Positions 43,053 through 47,553 of a stretch of DNA of 47,553 nucleotides are shown here, in pieces; the stretch's first letter is position 1, and every line of letters begins with the position of its first letter. Under the pieces are notes generated by a model. That model had not been told where the DNA came from, searched no databases, and saw only the letters and a list, made by a program, of their open reading frames with translations. Location: contig JAHCLO010000042.1 of the NCBI GenBank assembly GCA_026125285.1, positions 1-47,553 on the forward strand. Direction: 5' to 3'. The translations under genes and the position numbers were made by a program. Source of the stretch: Verrucomicrobiia bacterium (GTDB lineage: Bacteria > Verrucomicrobiota > Verrucomicrobiia > Limisphaerales > JADLHS01).

Positions 43053-45008
43053 CTATTCCGTCGTCAGAAACGGCGGGATGGGACAATCCAGCGTGTCGGC
43101 GATGGCGCGGAGCAATTCCGCTTCGCGTTCTTGAATCACGCCGTCCGCGCCCACCACGTGGACGCAGGCATCGAGGAGATTCTTTTTGATCTGCGGCGCC
43201 GCTTGCGCCAGGCGGTTCAGCGCGGTGTCAATTTGCGCCAAGCCGCATTGGGCGCGCGGCAGCAACGCCACGCCACCATTGGGCGAACGCAGATACGGCA
43301 CACCAGCCCGAAAGGCGTGCGCCACCTCGGCGTCGTTCTGATGGCCAATCTGTGCCAGCGCCGAGAGCAACAAGGCGCAATCCGGTAACAGCGGGCGCAG
43401 GGAATAGAACTGGATCACCGGCGGACGGGTCTTCTCAAACTGCGGATCGAGATGTCGGCGGATGACCTTTTGCAGAATGAACTCGAACAGATCAATCTGG
43501 CGGTCGCTTTCGATCAGCCATTTGAGCGTACGCCGAAAATCCCGATATTCTTCGGGCCGCAACTGGCGCAAGGCGGGGATGGCCAGGTCCACCAGCGGCA
43601 GGCGGGCCCGGGCAGCGACTGGCGCGATCTCTGGAATCAAGCCGACGGTCTGTTCTTGAATCGCGGTGCCGGCTTGCGACGCCACTTCCTGGAGTTGCGT
43701 GGCGCGCAGTTGTTCGTCCCCGCTCAACACCAGCGCATAGACGAGCGCCACGGCGGAGAGTGGTTCGCGGGTGGCGGCCTGAACGGTCGCGGGAAAGGAG
43801 GCGCGCAATTCCTCGGCGTAACGCAAATGCAAGGGCGTGGGCTGGCCCAGACTCGGCATGACGGTTTGCGCCTGAATGACAGTGCCAGCGAGTCCGGCAA
43901 CGTTGGCTTGTCCGCGCGGCATGCCGGGAATGGGCGGGAAAGGAAACGGAATGACCGGCGGCCTGGCGCCGGCGCGCGGCGGGGGCGGTTCGACGGCAGC
44001 CGGTGCGGCGGTGGCGCGCGGGAATTTACCGTCCCAAGCCGGATCAATGGCGCGGATGCGTTTATCCAGCGGCGGATGCGTGGCGAACGCGTTCATGAAC
44101 GAGGAACTCATGGCGCTGCCAAAAAACATGTGACTGGCTTCCTCAGCGTGCGGCGATTCCAACCGCGATCCGTAAACCAACCCACCAATCCGCTGCAACG
44201 CGCCGGACAAACCGGCGGGGTTGCGCGTGAACTGCACCGCGGCAGCGTCGGCCAGGTACTCGCGCTGTCGGCTGACGGCCGCCTGGATCAACCGGCCAAA
44301 GAACACCCCAACCCAGCCGATGAGAATCAACACCAGGCCGATGATGGGAAGCGGATTGCGATCCCGTCCACTGCCCCGCACCCGCAGCAGAATCCGGCCA
44401 ATCACCGTCAGGCACAGGATGCCAAAGATGATGCCCATGAGCCGCAGGTTGAGCCGCATGTCGCCGTTGAGAATGTGGCTGAACTCGTGGGCGATCACGC
44501 CTTGGAGTTCGTCGCGCTTGAGCAACTGCATGCACCCGCGCGTGACGCCGATGGCCGCGTCGTTCGGAGAATGACCGGCGGCGAAGGCGTTGATGCCCAT
44601 TTCGCGGTCCATGACATACACCTTGGGCACGGCCACGCCGGAAGCGAGGGCCATTTCCTCGACCACATTAAGCAGCTTGCGCTCGTCAGGTTCGCTGGTG
44701 TTGGGCGAGAGCAGCCGGCCCCCCAGCGATTCCGCCACGGCGCTGCCGCCTGCGGCGAGTTGCATGGTCTTGAACACACTGCCGCACACGATGACCCCGA
44801 GCGTCCCGGTGGCCACCCAAAGCAACAGTTCGGGACGCCAGAGCGCGAACTCCGGCGGCGCGTGGCGTTGCGAGGCCGTCACGCCTTGAAACAACAGCGC
44901 TGCGGCCAGATACACCGCGGCCACAATCGAGAGCACGGCCAGCACGAAGTAGAACACCAGCAACTTCGTGTTGCGGCGGGCTTTGTCTTGTCGCTCAAAA
45001 AAGTCCAT
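43053..45008 (-). CDS. M48-family zinc metalloprotease with TerB-like C-terminal domain
   Basis: This 651-residue HtpX-related membrane protease has two N-terminal helices (about 15-40 and 60-82), then the zinc motif HEFSH (in GVIAHEFSHILNGD) with further helices around 190-240, and QREYLADAAAVQFTRNP carrying the third zinc ligand. A Pro-rich linker (about 325-365) leads to a helical domain whose end, LLDACVHVVGADGVIQEREAEL, resembles TerB-like domains. It ends the lemA operon, 35 bases after the 92-residue gene. LemA/M48 gene pairs are common, suggesting a shared envelope-stress role (inference). Confidence 0.88.
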   Translation of the reverse strand: MDFFERQDKARRNTKLLVFYFVLAVLSIVAAVYLAAALLFQGVTASQRHAPPEFALWRPELLLWVATGTLGVIVCGSVFKTMQLAAGGSAVAESLGGRLLSPNTSEPDERKLLNVVEEMALASGVAVPKVYVMDREMGINAFAAGHSPNDAAIGVTRGCMQLLKRDELQGVIAHEFSHILNGDMRLNLRLMGIIFGILCLTVIGRILLRVRGSGRDRNPLPIIGLVLILIGWVGVFFGRLIQAAVSRQREYLADAAAVQFTRNPAGLSGALQRIGGLVYGSRLESPHAEEASHMFFGSAMSSSFMNAFATHPPLDKRIRAIDPAWDGKFPRATAAPAAVEPPPPRAGARPPVIPFPFPPIPGMPRGQANVAGLAGTVIQAQTVMPSLGQPTPLHLRYAEELRASFPATVQAATREPLSAVALVYALVLSGDEQLRATQLQEVASQAGTAIQEQTVGLIPEIAPVAARARLPLVDLAIPALRQLRPEEYRDFRRTLKWLIESDRQIDLFEFILQKVIRRHLDPQFEKTRPPVIQFYSLRPLLPDCALLLSALAQIGHQNDAEVAHAFRAGVPYLRSPNGGVALLPRAQCGLAQIDTALNRLAQAAPQIKKNLLDACVHVVGADGVIQEREAELLRAIADTLDCPIPPFLTTE

Positions 45009-45043
45009 TCAGAATCAACGCGTTTTGGTTCGGCGCTGGTCGT

Positions 45044-45322
45044 TCAAATCCACGAACGAAAACCAAAGGCCATGCCCACCGCAATCAGCCAACCCCCGCA
45101 AACTGCCAGCACTCCGTATGCGAAACGCTGGCGGCGAACCGCGGAAGCAACAAACGTGACCGAGGCGAGCCAGCATCCCAGCATTATACAAAGCGAAGTC
45201 CACCTGCTTTCCTCGATCAAGAAAAACATCCACACCCAAGGGCCCAAGAGAATGGTCAGCAGCCAGATTCCCAATTCCAGCAGACCAAGCAATTCTCCGG
45301 AGTTTGTGACGATTCGTTTCAT
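45044..45322 (-). CDS. Small membrane protein in the lemA-M48 operon
   Basis: 92 residues from the ATG at 45322 (MKRIVTNSGELLGLLELG). Three hydrophobic helices are visible (about 10-35, 43-60 and 67-88). No family recognised. It lies 35 bases before the M48 gene and 21 bases after the preceding small gene, all on the minus strand, so it is probably co-expressed and located in the inner membrane. Confidence 0.7.
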   Translation of the reverse strand: MKRIVTNSGELLGLLELGIWLLTILLGPWVWMFFLIEESRWTSLCIMLGCWLASVTFVASAVRRQRFAYGVLAVCGGWLIAVGMAFGFRSWI

Positions 45323-45343
45323 GGTCTCGAAATGGCAAGCTGC

Positions 45344-45595
45344 TCAACCCGGAAGATCCAGGCCCGCCAGATTCGCGCCCAGCCCCGCAACGAGCAGCCC
45401 AAGCACGGCCACGCCCAAAGGTCTGGCGGTGGCCCTAAAGTTCAAACACAGGAACATGACGTCCGCCAGCGGGAGAAACATGCAGCCAAAGAACCACCAA
45501 AGACTGCGCTTGAAGGCAACCACCAGGAACATGGCTTGGCCAACCAAGGCCGTTGCCAATCCAAGGAGCAACAGAATGTGTCCCATGACAATCAT
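45344..45595 (-). CDS. Small membrane protein after lemA
   Basis: 83 residues from the ATG at 45595 (MIVMGHILLLLGLATAL); the frame is open upstream into lemA, but the hydrophobic N-terminus argues for this start. It has three hydrophobic segments, with FKRSLWWFFGCMFLPLADVMF in the middle. No specific family assigned. It lies 58 bases after the lemA stop codon and 21 bases before the next small gene. Confidence 0.68.
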   Translation of the reverse strand: MIVMGHILLLLGLATALVGQAMFLVVAFKRSLWWFFGCMFLPLADVMFLCLNFRATARPLGVAVLGLLVAGLGANLAGLDLPG

Positions 45596-45653
45596 CGGTT
45601 CCGTCCCACGAACCGGTTTGGCCGACCGATTCACCGGTGAAATTCCGGCCACG

Positions 45654-46259
45654 TCAGAAGGATACCTTCGGCGCTTCGCGTTCCTCGGCCTTTTCCACGA
45701 CAAACAGTTCGGCGGGGCCGAAGTTGAACATGCCGGCAATGATGTTGCTCGGGAACACTTCGCGCTGCGTGTTGTAGGTCATCACCGAATCGTTGTACGC
45801 CTGGCGGGCGAACGCGACCTTGTTTTCCGTCGAGGTCAGTTCCTCCATGAGATTGTTCATGGTGGTGTTGGCCTTGAGGTCGGGATACGCCTCGGACAAC
45901 GCGAACAAGCGGCCCAGCGCGCCGGTGAGCGTGCCTTCCGCCGCGACCAGTTGCTTCATCGCGGCTGGATCGCTCGGATCGGCGGCGACCTTGGTGTTGG
46001 CGGACGACGCGGCATTGCGCGCGGCGATGACGGCTTCGAGCGTGCCGCGTTCGTGCTTGAGATAACCCTTGGCGGTTTCGACCAGATTGGGAATCAGGTC
46101 GTAGCGGCGCTTGAGCTGCACGTCAATCTGCGCCCACGCGTTCTTGAAGCGGTTGCGGAGCGTGACGAGTTTGTTGTAGCCGCCGATCACAAAGATGACG
46201 GCGAACAGCGCCAGCGCACCCAGAACAATTACAATCAGCAATAGCGGTCCCATAACCAT
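45654..46259 (-). CDS. lemA: LemA family protein
   Basis: From the ATG at 46259 (preceded by AAGG at six bases) the 201-residue protein has one N-terminal membrane helix (PLLLIVIVLGALALFAVIFV). The helical LemA body follows with YNKLVTLRNRFKNAWAQIDVQ, LKRRYDLIPNLVETAKGY, LFALSEAYPDLKANTTM and VAFARQAYNDSVMTYNTQRE. LemA proteins are single-pass with the bulk outside the cytoplasm; the function is not settled. It is the first gene of a four-gene minus-strand operon ending in the M48 protease. Confidence 0.95.
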   Translation of the reverse strand: MVMGPLLLIVIVLGALALFAVIFVIGGYNKLVTLRNRFKNAWAQIDVQLKRRYDLIPNLVETAKGYLKHERGTLEAVIAARNAASSANTKVAADPSDPAAMKQLVAAEGTLTGALGRLFALSEAYPDLKANTTMNNLMEELTSTENKVAFARQAYNDSVMTYNTQREVFPSNIIAGMFNFGPAELFVVEKAEEREAPKVSF

Positions 46260-46432
46260 AACAAGCCTTTCGTTAAATGTTGCCTGACAAGTAGGGCAAT
46301 GCGCCGGAACGGGCAATTACAATCTCGCGAACTGAGTGGAGCAGCCCCGCGCCGCCGTGGTCGAGAAACGTGGCACTCGCCGGCGCCAACTCTCCCGGGC
46401 TCCAGTACTCCGTGGTCGTCCTCATTTCGCGA

Positions 46433-46540
46433 ATCCGCGCTGCTTCAGCCAATACTCGCAATCACGCGTCCACGGATGCCGCTCGCCCTGGCCGAATTGC
46501 CATCGCCGTGGTTGTCCCCGCCCAACTGGTCATCGAGGTA
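46433..46540 (-). pseudogene. Possible C-terminal gene remnant (minus strand)
   Basis: On the minus strand a frame reads RWQFGQGERHPWTRDCEYWL, then KQRGFAK and a stop at about 46433. The aromatic, ordered composition looks like a real protein end, but upstream the frame soon loses protein-like character and no start is apparent. I do not recognise the family; probably a decayed gene end. Confidence 0.3.
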
Positions 46541-46674
46541 ATTGGTGAAGACGGCAGACATTCCAACTGGCCGTGTACCACGACGACGTGCAAGATTACT
46601 CGACCAACGAACCCACCATGGACGGCACCGCCTCGGCGATTTTGATGTTTGTGCTGTGTGCGGGCGGGCAATAA
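46541..46674 (+). pseudogene. Remnant resembling the C-terminus of a glycoside hydrolase family 9 enzyme
   Basis: The plus strand reads DIPTGRV and then, after a frame change, YHDDVQDYSTNEPTMDGTA followed by SAILMFVL and a stop at 46672. The DDVxDYxTNEPTxDGTA pattern is what I associate with the end of GH9 cellulase-like enzymes. No upstream body of the gene is present, so this is a fragment with a frameshift. Confidence 0.4.
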
Positions 46675-46811
46675 CCGGGAAACTCCATGCTCCCTCAAAG
46701 TTCCAAGGCGGGCAAACGATAGCATCTGGCTGAATCCGGGTGTTCACGCCAAGACAACTTTGGCGATGCGCCGTTAATGCGTGACTCCTTTTCGTTGCGT
46801 CCGTCGCAAGC
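46675..46811. other. Short gap between remnant and small membrane protein gene
   Basis: No gene, repeat or regulatory signal recognised. Together with the two remnants and 46260-46432 it forms a 550-base stretch lacking intact genes. Confidence 0.35.
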
Positions 46812-47054
46812 TCATCGTGAAACGAAAAGAAGCGCCAGCAGTAGAATAGCGAGGATGGACCCAAGGCCGAGGTTGGCAAGAAAGCGTTCCTTTCGGAAAA
46901 ACACGACACACCAAACCAACATTGCAGCAAGCGAAATGTACAACGGGATGTAGTCAGAAGTGTGACCGAGCGCTGGTGCTCGAAACCAGTTGGCCCAGCA
47001 GAGCAACTCCAGAAAAACAAACAGAATTAGACGCAATAGTTTGTCCCAGCGCAT
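46812..47054 (-). CDS. Small hypothetical membrane protein
   Basis: 80 residues (MRWDKLLRLILFVFLELLCW...), with three hydrophobic stretches (about 7-22, 35-52 and 60-78) and a basic FFRKER loop. No family recognised. The base composition of this end of the window is more AT-rich than the left part. Coding status rests only on the membrane-like pattern. Confidence 0.5.
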   Translation of the reverse strand: MRWDKLLRLILFVFLELLCWANWFRAPALGHTSDYIPLYISLAAMLVWCVVFFRKERFLANLGLGSILAILLLALLFVSR

Positions 47055-47092
47055 CTTGGTTCACCGGTGTTGTGGAGGTTGTTGATTTCATA

Positions 47093-47500
47093 TCACTTGC
47101 GAGGCGATATGAAGAAGCTGAATGGGATCACGGAGCAAAATGCAAGCGGTGGCCCGATTATTCCCGCCGCAACATAGTATGCCAATGCATGGTAATTGGG
47201 TACCCCCACAAACGTGGCCAAAAAAACGATCCAACCCCAACAACCACCCGTGACTGTGCCAATCCTAAAGGAGCACGAGGGTGATAAGCTGGTAGTGACC
47301 CCACAAGCGAACCACAGGCAGACGGACGCAAAGGTCAGAATGCTCAAAAATGCATCCGAGTCAAAGAAACTAGCAGTCCAGATGGCGATGAAACCAATGC
47401 CTACTGCCCCGGAAAAAGAGCACAGTAGACCCCTCCAGAAAAGTTTTGGACTTCCAGATTCCCTCGCACGAATAAGTTTCGCAAGCCTGGTGGCTTTCAT
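47093..47500 (-). CDS. Hypothetical membrane protein
   Basis: 135 residues starting MKATRLAKLIRARESG, with about four hydrophobic helices (25-45, 50-70, 80-100 and 107-130). No family recognised. Like its neighbour it lies in a relatively AT-rich stretch, which could indicate transferred DNA. It may form an operon with the 80-residue gene 38 bases downstream. Confidence 0.5.
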   Translation of the reverse strand: MKATRLAKLIRARESGSPKLFWRGLLCSFSGAVGIGFIAIWTASFFDSDAFLSILTFASVCLWFACGVTTSLSPSCSFRIGTVTGGCWGWIVFLATFVGVPNYHALAYYVAAGIIGPPLAFCSVIPFSFFISPRK

Positions 47501-47553
47501 AGTCTGCCCACACGAACAGGACGCTCCGGCGACTCTTCGTTCTCCTCACCTAG

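Noticed and set aside
43452..46244. Long open frame of 930 codons on the plus strand
   Set aside because: It lies opposite the M48, small membrane and lemA genes, has an Arg/Gln/His-rich composition and no domain; it is a GC-rich antisense shadow.

Overview
The window looks like a chromosomal segment of a GC-rich Gram-negative bacterium, most likely a Verrucomicrobiota member of the Pedosphaera/Limisphaera type. This is inferred from the protein architectures (multiheme cytochromes with DGLPDxW calcium-loop tails, a cysteine-free outer-membrane barrel) and from many interspersed palindromic repeats. No rRNA, tRNA, CRISPR array, prophage or intact insertion sequence of the usual transposase classes was seen.

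Layout. 0.2-1.1 kb: methylthioadenosine phosphorylase. 1.1-7.9 kb, minus strand: an apparent operon for an outer-membrane electron conduit, in transcription order a nine-heme cytochrome, an octaheme MtrA/DmsE-like lipoprotein, an MtrB/PioB-like porin and an unknown helical protein. 8.2-11.7 kb, plus strand: a GldG-like membrane-anchored protein and a second nine-heme cytochrome with a secreted-protein tail, closed by a clear terminator. 12.0-15.6 kb: a SWIM-SNF2 helicase followed by two small conserved or unknown genes. 15.9-22.1 kb: a MATE transporter and dnaE. 22.2-25.3 kb, minus: ychF, obg, rpmA, rplU. 25.4-30.5 kb, minus: a substrate-binding protein, a BatA-like VWA protein and a DUF58 protein, separated by repeat islands. 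30.7-33.7 kb: a methyltransferase converging on a VIT-VWA protein. 33.8-37.7 kb, plus: glnB, a possible origin, dnaA, an ABC ATPase and dihydrofolate reductase. 38.1-40.6 kb: an O-antigen-ligase-like membrane protein and a glycosyltransferase. 40.7-46.3 kb, minus: a Tat-exported FAD oxidoreductase and a lemA / two small membrane proteins / M48 protease operon. The right end holds gene remnants and two small membrane proteins.

The most unusual feature is that dnaE, encoding the replicative polymerase catalytic subunit, is open from start to stop although it contains a complete-looking REP-associated Y1/HUH transposase (RAYT) bounded by perfect 27-bp inverted REP sequences. A second palindromic repeat element lies in frame earlier in the same gene. 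Similar in-frame repeat insertions are visible in the substrate-binding protein (two different families) and the DUF58 protein, and perhaps in the SNF2 helicase. This resembles the in-frame palindromic elements known from Rickettsia. The porin-cytochrome cluster is the second highlight: an MtrAB-type conduit with two further nine-heme cytochromes and associated genes of unknown role.
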